NCBI RefSeq assembly: GCF_016458235.1
Contig: NZ_JAEMHK010000012.1
Span: 124,001 to 188,000, forward strand
DNA from: Geomonas propionica
GTDB lineage: Bacteria > Desulfobacterota > Desulfuromonadia > Geobacterales > Geobacteraceae
DNA length: 64,000 bases
Direction: 5' to 3'
Positions 17,012 to 28,626 of the stretch are shown one piece after another. Below the pieces are notes generated by a model. The model was not told the origin of the DNA. It saw only the letters and a list, made by a program, of their open reading frames with translations, and searched no databases. Position 1 is the stretch's first letter. Each line of letters begins with the position of its first letter. Position numbers and translations under genes: made by a program.

Positions 17012-17767
17012 ATGCAAAATAAGGTAATTGAAAAAGTTCTCCAGGATGTGAGTGAGGGGGCGCTCGATGTTCCCCAGGCACTGGAGAAATTGAAGCACCT
17101 CCCCTTCGAAGACGTCGGCTGCGCCACGGTCGACCACCACCGCACGCTGCGCCAGGGTTTTCCCGAGGTGATCTTCGGCCAAGGCAAGAGCGTCGCCCAG
17201 ATGCGCACCATCATCACCGCGCTCCTGGAAAAAGGGGGCAACGTCCTGGCGACCCGGGTCAACCGGGCCAAGGGGGCGAAACTCCAGGAGTTCTTCCCGC
17301 AGGCCATCTACCACGCCGACGCCCGCGCGCTCACCATCGAACAGCATCCGGTGGCATTGCGCGGCCGGGGCAAGGTGCTCGTGGTCTGCGCCGGTACCTC
17401 GGACATTCCGGTTGCGGCCGAGGCGGTGCTCACCGCACAGATGATGGGGAACGAGGTGGAGAAGGTCTACGACGTGGGCGTCGCCGGACTGCACCGCCTG
17501 CTGGCGCGGCGCGGCACCCTGGCGGAAGCCTCGGTGATCATCGTGGTGGCCGGGATGGAGGGGGCGCTCCCTTCGGTGGTCGGCGGCCTGGTGGACAAGC
17601 CGGTGATCGCGGTACCGACATCGGTGGGCTACGGCGCCTCCTTCGGCGGCGTGGCGGCCCTCCTGGGCATGCTCAACTCCTGCGCCGCCGGGGTGACGGT
17701 GGTGAACATAGACAACGGTTTCGGGGCGGCCTACGCGGCGAGCCTCATGAACAGGATTCACGGATGA
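17012..17767 (+). CDS. larB: LarB, pyridinium-3,5-biscarboxylic acid mononucleotide synthase
   Basis: First enzyme of nickel-pincer-nucleotide (NPN) cofactor synthesis. It carboxylates and hydrolyses nicotinic acid adenine dinucleotide. The 251-aa protein ends in a PurE-like domain: VVCAGTSDIPVAAEA, GVAGLHR, VVAGMEGALPSVVGGLVDKPVIAVPTS and GYGASFGG, all characteristic of LarB. ATG 17012 gives the family-typical N-terminus NKVIEKVLQDV; the frame stays open to 16964, but that extension is not protein-like. A GGAGG lies 14 nt upstream, slightly far. It overlaps larC by 4 nt. Confidence 0.93.
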   Translation: MQNKVIEKVLQDVSEGALDVPQALEKLKHLPFEDVGCATVDHHRTLRQGFPEVIFGQGKSVAQMRTIITALLEKGGNVLATRVNRAKGAKLQEFFPQAIYHADARALTIEQHPVALRGRGKVLVVCAGTSDIPVAAEAVLTAQMMGNEVEKVYDVGVAGLHRLLARRGTLAEASVIIVVAGMEGALPSVVGGLVDKPVIAVPTSVGYGASFGGVAALLGMLNSCAAGVTVVNIDNGFGAAYAASLMNRIHG

Positions 17768-18921
17768 AGGTACTGTATTTCGACTGCTTCGCGGGGATCG
17801 CAGGCGACATGACCGTGGCCGGCCTGATCGAACTCGGGCTCCCGCTGGAGACACTGCAACAGGAACTTTCCTCGCTGCCGCTGTGCGGCTACACGCTGGA
17901 GAGCCGCAAGGTCGACCGCCACGGCGTGGCCGGCACCTCCTTCAAGGTCACCCTCACCGAGGAGGACCAGCCGCACCGCCACTATTCCGGCATCTCGGCG
18001 ATGATCGAGAAGTCGGGTCTCAAACCGCGGGTCAAGGAACTCTCCCAGCGCATCTTCTTGAAGCTGGCGCAGGCCGAGGCGAGCGTGCACGGCGTGCCGC
18101 TGGAGCGGGTGCACTTCCACGAGGTGGGCGCCGTCGACTCCATCGTCGACATCGTCGGGACCGCGATCGGCCTCGACTATCTTGGCATCGACCGGGTCTG
18201 CGCCTCGGGCCTTCCCTACGGCCACGGCTTCGTGAAGACCGCGCACGGCCTGCTTCCGGTCCCGGCACCCGCCACCGCGAAGCTCATGGAGGGGATCCCC
18301 CTTGGCGCCGACATCGGCCCCGGCGAGCGGGTCACCCCGACCGGCGCGGCCATCGTCGCGGCGCTCGCCGACAGTTTCGGAGCTCCCCCGGTGATGACCG
18401 TGGCGGGAACCGGCTACGGCGCCGGCGAGAAGGATTTCCCGGAACTCCCCAACCTGCTCCGGCTGGTGCTCGGGGAGAGCGCCGAGGCCAAAGAGGCCCA
18501 GGAGGTGCTGGTCCTCGAGACCCACATCGACGACATGCCCGCGGAGATCTTCGGCTTTCTCATGGAACGGCTCTTGGAGGCGGGGGCGCTGGACGTCGCC
18601 TTCTCGCCGCTGCAGATGAAGAAGAACCGCCCCGGCACCCGGCTCACCGTTATCGCCAAGCCGGGCGACCTGCAAAAGCTCTCCGACCTGATCCTCTCGG
18701 AATCGAGTGCCATCGGCCTGCGCTACTATCCGGCCGGCCGGATCACCCTCCCCCGCTCCTGCGAGACGCGGACGACCTCTCTGGGCGAGGTGCGGGTCAA
18801 GGTACTGGGCGACGGGCGCGTGACGCCGGAATACGACTCCTGCCGCGAGATCGCCCTCGCTAAGGGAGTGCCGCTGGGCGAGGTGTACCGGACGGTGCAG
18901 ATGGAGTGCGGCAAGGGATGA
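17764..18921 (+). CDS. larC: LarC, nickel insertase for the NPN cofactor
   Basis: Inserts nickel into the pincer nucleotide in a CTP-dependent reaction. The 385-aa single chain starts YFDCFAGIAGDM and contains VHFHEVGAVDSIVDIVG, the His-rich metal region, and THIDDMPAEIFG. In lactobacilli larC is split by a programmed frameshift; here the frame is continuous from start to stop. It is joined to larB and pgpA by ATGA overlaps. No larE (sulfur transferase) or NPN-dependent racemase gene is present in the window. Confidence 0.93.
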   Translation: MKVLYFDCFAGIAGDMTVAGLIELGLPLETLQQELSSLPLCGYTLESRKVDRHGVAGTSFKVTLTEEDQPHRHYSGISAMIEKSGLKPRVKELSQRIFLKLAQAEASVHGVPLERVHFHEVGAVDSIVDIVGTAIGLDYLGIDRVCASGLPYGHGFVKTAHGLLPVPAPATAKLMEGIPLGADIGPGERVTPTGAAIVAALADSFGAPPVMTVAGTGYGAGEKDFPELPNLLRLVLGESAEAKEAQEVLVLETHIDDMPAEIFGFLMERLLEAGALDVAFSPLQMKKNRPGTRLTVIAKPGDLQKLSDLILSESSAIGLRYYPAGRITLPRSCETRTTSLGEVRVKVLGDGRVTPEYDSCREIALAKGVPLGEVYRTVQMECGKG

Positions 18922-19367
18922 AGACGTTCGTGATTATTGCCGCCACCTGGTTCGGCACCGGCTTTGCCCCCTTCGCCTCCGGAACGGTCGGGACGCTGGG
19001 CGCGATTCCCTTTTTCCTGCTCCTCTCCGGCATGCCGCTCTGGCTCTACCTGGTCACCACGGTCGCCTTCACCCTGTTCGCCTGCTGGAGCGCGGGCTTT
19101 GGCGAGGAGCTCTGGGGCGAGCACGACTCGGGCAAGATCGTCATCGACGAGGTGGCGGGTTACCTGGTGACCATGACCGCGGTCCCCGCTTCCTGGCAGG
19201 GGATCCTGGCGGGCTTCATCATGTTCCGCATCTTTGACATACTGAAGCCGCAGCCGGCGCGCTGGTTCGACCGCTCACTGAAAAACGGCTACGGCGTGGT
19301 GCTGGACGACATCGCCGCCGGCGTCTACGCCTGCGCCGCCACGCACCTGGTGCTGAGGCTTTTGTGA
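18918..19367 (+). CDS. pgpA: Phosphatidylglycerophosphatase A
   Basis: Dephosphorylates phosphatidylglycerol phosphate to phosphatidylglycerol in the inner membrane. The 149-aa protein has about four membrane helices and the family signature: TWFGTGFAPFASGTVGTLGAIP at the N-terminus (residues 9-30), DSGKIVIDEVAGY (metal-binding acidic residues) and FDILKPQPARWFD. ATG 18918 overlaps the larC stop (ATGA) and its own stop overlaps the cinA GTG, so the four genes form a tight operon. Confidence 0.92.
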   Translation: MKTFVIIAATWFGTGFAPFASGTVGTLGAIPFFLLLSGMPLWLYLVTTVAFTLFACWSAGFGEELWGEHDSGKIVIDEVAGYLVTMTAVPASWQGILAGFIMFRIFDILKPQPARWFDRSLKNGYGVVLDDIAAGVYACAATHLVLRLL

Positions 19368-20608
19368 GAGTCGCCATCCTTTCCATAGGAGACGAGCTCC
19401 TCACCGGCGAAGTGACCGACACCAACGCGAGCCACATCGCCGGCCGCATCTACGACTGCGGCGCGCGCGTCTACCGGCACCTCACCGTACCGGACGACGA
19501 GGAGGCGATCGCGCAGGCCCTCACCGAGCTGGCTGCGGCAAGCGACGCCGTCATCGTCACCGGCGGGCTCGGCCCCACCCCCGACGACTACACGGCGCAG
19601 GGCGCGGCACGGGCGGCGGGAGTCGAGCTGGAGTTATCGCAGACGGCGCTGGAGCACCTGGCCGAGTTCGAAAAGAGGATCGCCAGGCCGCTGCACCCGG
19701 CCAACCGGCGCCAGGCCCTTTTCCCCAAAGGCTTCCGGCTCATCCCGAACCCGCTGGGAACCGCCTGCGGCTTCGGGATCACCATCGGGCAGGCCGAACT
19801 CTTCTTCCTCCCGGGCGTCCCGTACGAGATGGAGCGGATGCTGGCGGAGACGGTGCTCCCGGAGCTCGCCAAGCGACTTCGCGCGCCCTGGCGACGCATC
19901 ACCTTGAAGCTCTTCGGCATCCCCGAGGCGGCCATCGCGGAACGGCTGGAAGGCGCCCTCCCGGCAGACGCCCCCGTACAGCTCGCCTACTGCGTCAAAT
20001 ACCCCGAGATCCACGTGATCCTGCGCGCGGCAGCCACAGACGCGCAACTCATGGAGGAGGCGGCCGGCGAGGTGAGAAAGAGGCTGGCGCAGTACCTCTT
20101 CGCCGAGGACGAGGACACCATGGACTGCGTGCTGGCGCGCCTGTTGCGGGAGAGCGGCGTCACCCTGGCCCTCGCCGAGTCCTGCACCGGCGGCATGATC
20201 GCCGCGCGCATCACCGCGGTGGCCGGCAGCTCCGCCTACTTCCTGGAAGGGAACGTGACCTACAGTAACGCCGCCAAGAGCAGGATGATCGGCGTCCCTC
20301 CCGAGCTGATCGAGCGGCACGGGGCGGTCAGCGCCGAGGTCGCCCGCGCCATGGCCCAAGGGGCCCGCGAGGCCTCCGGCAGCGACCTGGCCCTGTCGGT
20401 GACCGGCATCGCCGGGCCGGACGGTGGCACGCCGGAGAAGCCGGTCGGCACGGTCTACATCGCGCTGGCCGACGCCGGGTCCTGCCGGATCGAGCGCTGC
20501 AACTTCCAGGGGGACCGTGACCGGGTCCGCTCCATCACCTGCTTTACCGCGCTCAACTGGTTGCGCGAACACCTCCTCATCCGCCATGGAGCAGCGGCCC
20601 CCGACTGA
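19364..20608 (+). CDS. cinA: CinA, competence/damage-associated nicotinamide-nucleotide amidohydrolase
   Basis: A 414-aa, two-domain protein. The N-terminal MoCF-like domain (about 1-170: AILSIGDELLTGEVTDTN and TGGLGPTPDDYT) is an ADP-ribose/CoA pyrophosphatase in characterised relatives. The C-terminal CinA domain (about 255-410: ALAESCTGGMIAARIT and SVTGIAGPDGG) hydrolyses NMN to nicotinate mononucleotide. GTG 19364 overlaps the pgpA stop codon. Its NAD-salvage role fits larB upstream, which consumes a deamido-NAD precursor. In Gram-positives cinA is linked to recA; here recA lies 2.3 kb downstream with a kinase gene between. Confidence 0.93.
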   Translation: MRVAILSIGDELLTGEVTDTNASHIAGRIYDCGARVYRHLTVPDDEEAIAQALTELAAASDAVIVTGGLGPTPDDYTAQGAARAAGVELELSQTALEHLAEFEKRIARPLHPANRRQALFPKGFRLIPNPLGTACGFGITIGQAELFFLPGVPYEMERMLAETVLPELAKRLRAPWRRITLKLFGIPEAAIAERLEGALPADAPVQLAYCVKYPEIHVILRAAATDAQLMEEAAGEVRKRLAQYLFAEDEDTMDCVLARLLRESGVTLALAESCTGGMIAARITAVAGSSAYFLEGNVTYSNAAKSRMIGVPPELIERHGAVSAEVARAMAQGAREASGSDLALSVTGIAGPDGGTPEKPVGTVYIALADAGSCRIERCNFQGDRDRVRSITCFTALNWLREHLLIRHGAAAPD

Positions 20609-20645
20609 CACGGGGCCATAACTAAGCTGGTACAGGGGACCTACC

Positions 20646-22616
20646 TTGCACTTTGCGCCGCTGTTACTGATTGTCGCCTGCGAATTACTGCTCCTTCTGA
20701 TCGAGCAGTACGCGCCGCTGCCCGGATGGCTGCACTTCGGGGTGTCCGTTTCGCTGGCGGCCGTGCTGCTGTGCTTCGTGGCGCTCTTCAAGCAGCGCGA
20801 GGCGACCATGGTGGACGGCCTGCGCCGCGAGATCGGGGAGATGCAGCAGGAGGCGGCCAAGAGCGCGCGGCGTTACAAGAGCCTCCTGGAAGGGGCCGGC
20901 AACGCCATCTTCATCTTCAAGGTCGAAACGGCCGAACTCGAGGAGGAGAACCGGCTGGGGCGGGAGCTTTTCGGGTTCAGCAAGGACGAGCTCGGCACCA
21001 TGGCGGTGCGCGACCTGCTGGACCCCTGCGAGCACGAGCGGTTGCGCACGTTTTTGTACCAACTGGTACGCAACGGGGAAGCCGACTGGGACGAGGTGCG
21101 GCTCAAACGCAGAGACGGCTCCTCCTTCCTGGGCGAGATCAACGCCCGGCTGATCAACCTCGGCGACGAGCAGGTCGCCCACTGCCTGCTGCGTGACATC
21201 ACCGAGAAACGTCGCACAGAGCGGGAGATCTGGCAGAGAAACCGCGAGCTCTCCATCCTGAACAACATGCTCACCAGCATGAACCTGGGGACCGAGCTGA
21301 AGACGGTTCAGGAAGGGACCCTGCTCGAGCTGATGGAACTGTTCCGCGCCGAAGGCGGCACCCTGCACCTCTCCACCCCCGAAACATCCTCCCCTACCCT
21401 GTGTGCCTCCAAGCACGCCTCCCCCGACCTGGAGCAGGTGCTCCGGGAAACCCTGAACACCCCGAACAGCTTTGACCAAGTCTGCATCGTTCCCCTGGGG
21501 CGTGCCGGCGAAGGCTGGGGGAGCCTCACCTCCATCCCGGTCAGCTCGCAGGAGCGCCTGCTCGGCGTGATCCACCTCATCCACCGCGAGCCCCACAGCT
21601 ACGCCCCCGAGGAGTTGCGTTTCCTGGAGACGGTCGGCAAGCAGATGGGGAGCATCATCGAGCAGACCCGGCTCTTCACCGAGCTCACATGGAAAAGCGA
21701 GGAGTTGCTCCGCTCGCACCGGCTCCTGGAGAAGAGCAGCCACAACCTCTCCCTTTCCGAAAGCAAGCTGAAGCAGAACCTGGCCCTGGTCGAGCGGGCG
21801 CACCTGGAGCAGGTGCGGCTGGACCGCATGAAGAACCAGTTCCTGGGCATGGTCTCTCACGAGTTCAACACCCCGCTCACCAGCATCATCTCGGGCGTCG
21901 ACCACCTGCTGCAGCAGGGATGGAATTCGCAAGAGGACGCCTGCCGGGTACTGGAGATGGTGCGGGACGGCGGGCTCCGCTTGAAGGCCCTGGTCGCGGA
22001 CTTGTTGAAGCTGATCCGGCTCGAGTCGCGCCGCGAAGGGCTGGAGACCTCCGCCATCCACCTGAGGATGCTGCTGGAAAACCTCCTGGACCAGCTCCAG
22101 CCCCTGTTCGTGGAGCGGGGCCAGGTGGTGACGCTGCGCGAACTGGACCAGCTCCCCTTCTTCCAGGGGGACTGCGGCTACCTCGAACGGGTCTTCTATG
22201 AGCTGCTCTTGAACGCCATCCGCTTCAGCCCAGAGGGGGGCGAGATCGTGGTGAAGGGGCGCGTGGTCCAACAGGGGGACCTGCACCAGCGGGCCCACAC
22301 ACTGCAACGGTTCAACCCCGATTTCCTCAGGCGCTGCGGTGAGCGCTGCTACCTGGAAGTGGAGGTGCGCGACTGCGGCATCGGTATTCCGCTGCACGAG
22401 CAGCAGGGGATCTTCGAGATCTTCTACGAGGTGGGCGAGATCAGGCACCACTCCAGCGGCAGGAGACAGGGCAAAGGCGCCGGGCTTGGGCTGGCCATCG
22501 TCAAGGGGATGGTCGAGGCCCACGGCGGCATGGTCTGGGTCGAGAGTAACGACGGCAGTTCCTTCTTCCTGGTGCTGCCGCTGGAGCAGGAGCTGATCCA
22601 GCCGGCTCTTTTCTAA
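20646..22616 (+). CDS. PAS-GAF sensor histidine kinase
   Basis: A 656-aa kinase. Two membrane helices lie at residues 3-20 and 29-46. A PAS domain lies at about 75-190, with a PAC-like end (CLLRDITEKRRTEREI). A GAF domain lies at about 215-345 and a coiled coil at 350-395. Then come HisKA with H405 in GMVSHEFNTPLTSIISG, and HATPase_c with N-box ELLLNAIRF and GAGLGLAIVKGMVEAHGG. No receiver or partner regulator lies beside it. TTG 20646 has AGGGGACCTACC upstream. It lies between cinA and recA, but I see no sign that it is co-regulated with either. Confidence 0.87.
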   Translation: MHFAPLLLIVACELLLLLIEQYAPLPGWLHFGVSVSLAAVLLCFVALFKQREATMVDGLRREIGEMQQEAAKSARRYKSLLEGAGNAIFIFKVETAELEEENRLGRELFGFSKDELGTMAVRDLLDPCEHERLRTFLYQLVRNGEADWDEVRLKRRDGSSFLGEINARLINLGDEQVAHCLLRDITEKRRTEREIWQRNRELSILNNMLTSMNLGTELKTVQEGTLLELMELFRAEGGTLHLSTPETSSPTLCASKHASPDLEQVLRETLNTPNSFDQVCIVPLGRAGEGWGSLTSIPVSSQERLLGVIHLIHREPHSYAPEELRFLETVGKQMGSIIEQTRLFTELTWKSEELLRSHRLLEKSSHNLSLSESKLKQNLALVERAHLEQVRLDRMKNQFLGMVSHEFNTPLTSIISGVDHLLQQGWNSQEDACRVLEMVRDGGLRLKALVADLLKLIRLESRREGLETSAIHLRMLLENLLDQLQPLFVERGQVVTLRELDQLPFFQGDCGYLERVFYELLLNAIRFSPEGGEIVVKGRVVQQGDLHQRAHTLQRFNPDFLRRCGERCYLEVEVRDCGIGIPLHEQQGIFEIFYEVGEIRHHSSGRRQGKGAGLGLAIVKGMVEAHGGMVWVESNDGSSFFLVLPLEQELIQPALF

Positions 22617-22620
22617 AACA

Positions 22621-22758
22621 TGTTCTATGTTCTGCGTTCTGGGTTCTACGTTGACGGCTTGTGGGTGCAGGACGGCCGCAAACGGTTTTCGCGCCAGGAG
22701 AGCGCAAGTCGATTTTTACGGTTTTAACGTAGAACGTAGAACATAGAACGTAGAACGG
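22621..22758. repeat. Family D inverted repeat pair upstream of recA
   Basis: The left arm (22621-22652) is built of TTCTATG / TTCTGCG / TTCTACG units. The right arm (22726-22758) is the reverse complement, AACGTAGAACGTAGAACATAG and onward. The spacer is 73 nt. The related pair is at 30761-30897. After the right arm, two copies of TTTGCCTTTGC-like text (about 22759-22781) precede the recA promoter zone. Confidence 0.8.
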
Positions 22759-22804
22759 TTGCCTTTGCATTTGCCTTTGCGGTTTTAGTTGTGTTATGTG
22801 TGAT

Positions 22805-22818
22805 TGGTTCCGGAACCA
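22805..22818. promoter_or_regulatory. 14-bp perfect palindrome upstream of recA
   Basis: TGGTTCCGGAACCA lies 44 nt before the recA ATG. The GGTT/AACC ends recall delta-proteobacterial LexA half-sites, but the published Geobacter box has a wider spacing. It is a candidate operator for recA control. No convincing -35/-10 pair stands out around it. Confidence 0.55.
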
Positions 22819-22861
22819 GACCCAAAAATAGCGCCTGACAAGGCTAAGGAGATATAAAACG

Positions 22862-23878
<1,017 letters not shown>

Positions 23879-23881
23879 ACC

Positions 23882-25045
23882 ATGCAACTCAACGAGATCC
23901 TCGCCGTAGCCATGAAGGCGAAGGGGTCGGATATCCACCTGAAGGCGGGGCTCCCCCCCATCGTCAGGATTGACGGCTCCCTGCGCGCTATTCCCAACGC
24001 GGACCGACTCTCCAGCGACACGGTCCGCAACATGGCCTTCTCCATCATGAACGACCGCCAGAGGCGGGTTTTCGATGAGAACTACGAGGTTGACCTCTCC
24101 TACGGTGTCCCCGGTCTCGGGCGCTTCCGCGTCAACGCCTTCGCCCAGCGCGGGACGGTGGCCATGGTGCTGCGTGCCATCCCCATCGCCATCCCGACCC
24201 TGGAGGCACTGAACCTGCCGCCGGTCCTGAAAAAGCTGGCGCTGGAGCAGCGCGGCCTGCTCCTGGTCACCGGCACCACAGGTTCCGGCAAGTCCACGAC
24301 GCTCGCCTCCATCATCGACTACATCAACGAGCACCGGACCTGCAACATCATCACCATCGAGGACCCGGTCGAGTACCTGCACAAGGACAAGAAGAGCCTG
24401 ATCAGCCAGCGCGAGGTGGGCTTCGATACGCTCACCTTCGGTAAGGCGCTCACCTCGGCCCTGCGCCAGGATCCGGACGTCATCCTGGTCGGCGAGATGC
24501 GCGACTACGAGACCATCGAAACCGCGCTGACCGCCGCCGAGACCGGTCACCTGGTGCTCTCCACCCTGCACACCCTGGATGCCGCCGAGACGGTGAACAG
24601 GGTCATCTCGGTGTTCCCCCCTTTCCACCAGCGCCAGGTGAGGATGCAACTCGCCGGCATCCTGAGGGGCGTCATCTCGCAGCGCCTGGTGCCGCGCATC
24701 GACGGCAAGGGACGAGTCCCGGCCGTCGAGGTCATGATCGGTACCGCCCGCATCAGGGACTGCATCGACGACAAGGAAAAGACCAAGCAGATCCCGGACG
24801 CGATTGCCCAGGGGCACACCACCTACGGCATGCAGACCTTCGACCAGTCGCTTATGCAGCTTTTGAGCAGGAAACTGATCACCTACGATGAGGCCATGCG
24901 CCAGTCCAGCAATCCCGACGACTTCGCCCTCAAAATCTCCGGCATTTCCTCCACCTCGGACTCCAGCTGGGACAGCTTCACCGATGAAACGGGAGCACCG
25001 GCCAAGGAAGCCGAAGGCGGAGACCTGGTCATCGAGAAGTACTAG
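23882..25045 (+). CDS. pilT: PilT-family type IV pilus retraction ATPase
   Basis: A cytoplasmic hexameric ATPase that powers pilus retraction and, in other species, DNA uptake. The 387-aa protein has Walker A GTTGSGKST (131-139), the Asp box ITIEDPVEY (157-165), Walker B ILVGEMRD (201-208) and the His box TGHLVLSTLHT (221-231). The C-terminal motif that in PilT reads AIRNLIRE is RIRDCIDD here (290-297), an unusual divergence. There is an acidic Ser-rich tail of about 40 residues. It sits between recA and recX with almost no spacing. Other PilT paralogues are expected elsewhere in such genomes. Confidence 0.93.
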   Translation: MQLNEILAVAMKAKGSDIHLKAGLPPIVRIDGSLRAIPNADRLSSDTVRNMAFSIMNDRQRRVFDENYEVDLSYGVPGLGRFRVNAFAQRGTVAMVLRAIPIAIPTLEALNLPPVLKKLALEQRGLLLVTGTTGSGKSTTLASIIDYINEHRTCNIITIEDPVEYLHKDKKSLISQREVGFDTLTFGKALTSALRQDPDVILVGEMRDYETIETALTAAETGHLVLSTLHTLDAAETVNRVISVFPPFHQRQVRMQLAGILRGVISQRLVPRIDGKGRVPAVEVMIGTARIRDCIDDKEKTKQIPDAIAQGHTTYGMQTFDQSLMQLLSRKLITYDEAMRQSSNPDDFALKISGISSTSDSSWDSFTDETGAPAKEAEGGDLVIEKY

Positions 25046-25507
25046 GTGCCGCGCGGAACGGCCCTGGAGTGCTGCCTGCGGGTGCTCACCCTGCGCGACC
25101 ACTCCGAAGGGGAACTTCGGAAGAAGCTTTCCGGCAAAGGGTATGAAGAGGGGGAGATCGAGGCAAGCGTCGCCCGCATGAAGGAGCTTGGCTACCTCGA
25201 CGACCTGCGCTTCGCCCGCAGTTTCGCCTCTTCCGCGCTGAGAAACGGCAGGGGGGTCGGACCGCGGTTGAAGTTGGAACTCGCCCGCCGCGGCGTGGCC
25301 GGTTCCATCGTGAGCCAGGTGCTGGACGAGTTGGCCCAGGAATACAGCGAGCAGGATCTGCTGGCGCAGTTGATGGAGCGCCGCTACCCCGGCTTCGACG
25401 CCGCCACGGCTTCCGACAAGGAGAAGCGGCGCATCGTCGGGTACCTGCAGAGAAAGGGGTTCTCGCTAGGCGCCATCTTTAGGGAGTTGAAGGCGCACGA
25501 GGACTAA
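25046..25507 (+). CDS. recX: RecX, modulator of RecA
   Basis: Binds RecA filaments and limits recombination and the SOS response. The 153-aa protein is built of three-helix repeats: ALECCLRVLTLRDHSEGELRKKL, LGYLDDLRFARSFASS and RYPGFDAATASDKEKRRIVGYLQRKGFS are the recognisable RecX pieces. The GTG at 25046 begins directly after the pilT stop codon (zero spacing), so translation is probably coupled. recA and recX are usually adjacent; here pilT separates them. Confidence 0.93.
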   Translation: MPRGTALECCLRVLTLRDHSEGELRKKLSGKGYEEGEIEASVARMKELGYLDDLRFARSFASSALRNGRGVGPRLKLELARRGVAGSIVSQVLDELAQEYSEQDLLAQLMERRYPGFDAATASDKEKRRIVGYLQRKGFSLGAIFRELKAHED

Positions 25508-25533
25508 GGGCGGGCGGAGGGGTAGTAGCAGAA

Positions 25534-25578
25534 GGGATTGGCTCCGTTAGGTGCCTGTCCCTCTAGCGGCACGCTCCC
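25534..25578 (+). repeat. Family A repeat, beta variant (single arm)
   Basis: Starts GGGATTGGCTCCG, then TTAGGTGCCTGTCCCTCTAG and CGG-ACGCTCCC. It matches the reverse complement of 55890-55940 better than the alpha form seen at 28428, 46805 and 55830. No inverted partner lies in this gap. Confidence 0.75.
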
Positions 25579-25655
25579 TTTCAGCCTGGCCACCGGCCAC
25601 AATCAGAGGGGGATTTGACTCCGTCGCAACTTAGGATGCTGCGGGTTCCTCGGCT

Positions 25656-25704
25656 AAATCCCCCCTGTCCCCCCTTTGCGAAAAGGGGGAACGCTGGTTC
25701 AGGT
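25656..25704 (+). repeat. Family B repeat
   Basis: Second long copy of the C-tract / TTTGCGAAAA / G-tract unit, followed by GAACGCTGG and TTCAGGTG. It matches 15288-15336 over its whole length with a few changes. The remaining parts of the 25508-25792 gap hold nothing else I can name. Confidence 0.75.
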
Positions 25705-25792
25705 GTTGCTCTTCGTGGAACCCAGTCACTACAGTGCATGATTGCGCATAACCGTTACAAGGTTTAGATATTCCATTTACTGAGGTTTTTTT

Positions 25793-28420
<2,628 letters not shown>

Positions 28421-28427
28421 TAGTGCC

Positions 28428-28541
28428 GGGGACTGGCTCCGCCAGGTGCCTGTCCCCCTCAGTTCTGTCCCCCTCAGTTCTTGAGCGCCATGTGTTCTTC
28501 CCGAGCAAAAAGGGGACAGGCACCTGGCGGAGCCAGCCCCC
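28428..28541. repeat. Family A inverted pair downstream of alaS
   Basis: Left arm 28428-28457 begins GGGGACTGGC and ends GCCTGTCCCC. The right arm 28512-28541 is its reverse complement with one mismatch. The spacer is 54 nt and contains a short direct repeat (GTCCCCCTCAGTTCT twice). Each 30-nt arm is also palindromic at its ends. The left arm starts 7 nt after the alaS stop. A related C-like arm (CTCCC-AAA-GGGGAGGG) follows at about 28550-28576. Confidence 0.85.
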
Positions 28542-28626
28542 CGCTTCTCTCCCAAAGGGGAGGGTCAGGGAGGGGGAAAAGTAGCGCACAACTTGCAACA
28601 GGCAGATATTTCAGCACAACCGGGAC

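Noticed and set aside
17764-18921. Programmed frameshift in larC
   Set aside because: Expected from lactobacilli, but the reading frame is continuous from LarC1 to LarC2 here.
22621-22758. CRISPR array, suggested by repeated TTCTACG/CGTAGAA units
   Set aside because: Units are 7-8 nt, lack unique spacers and are arranged as one inverted pair.
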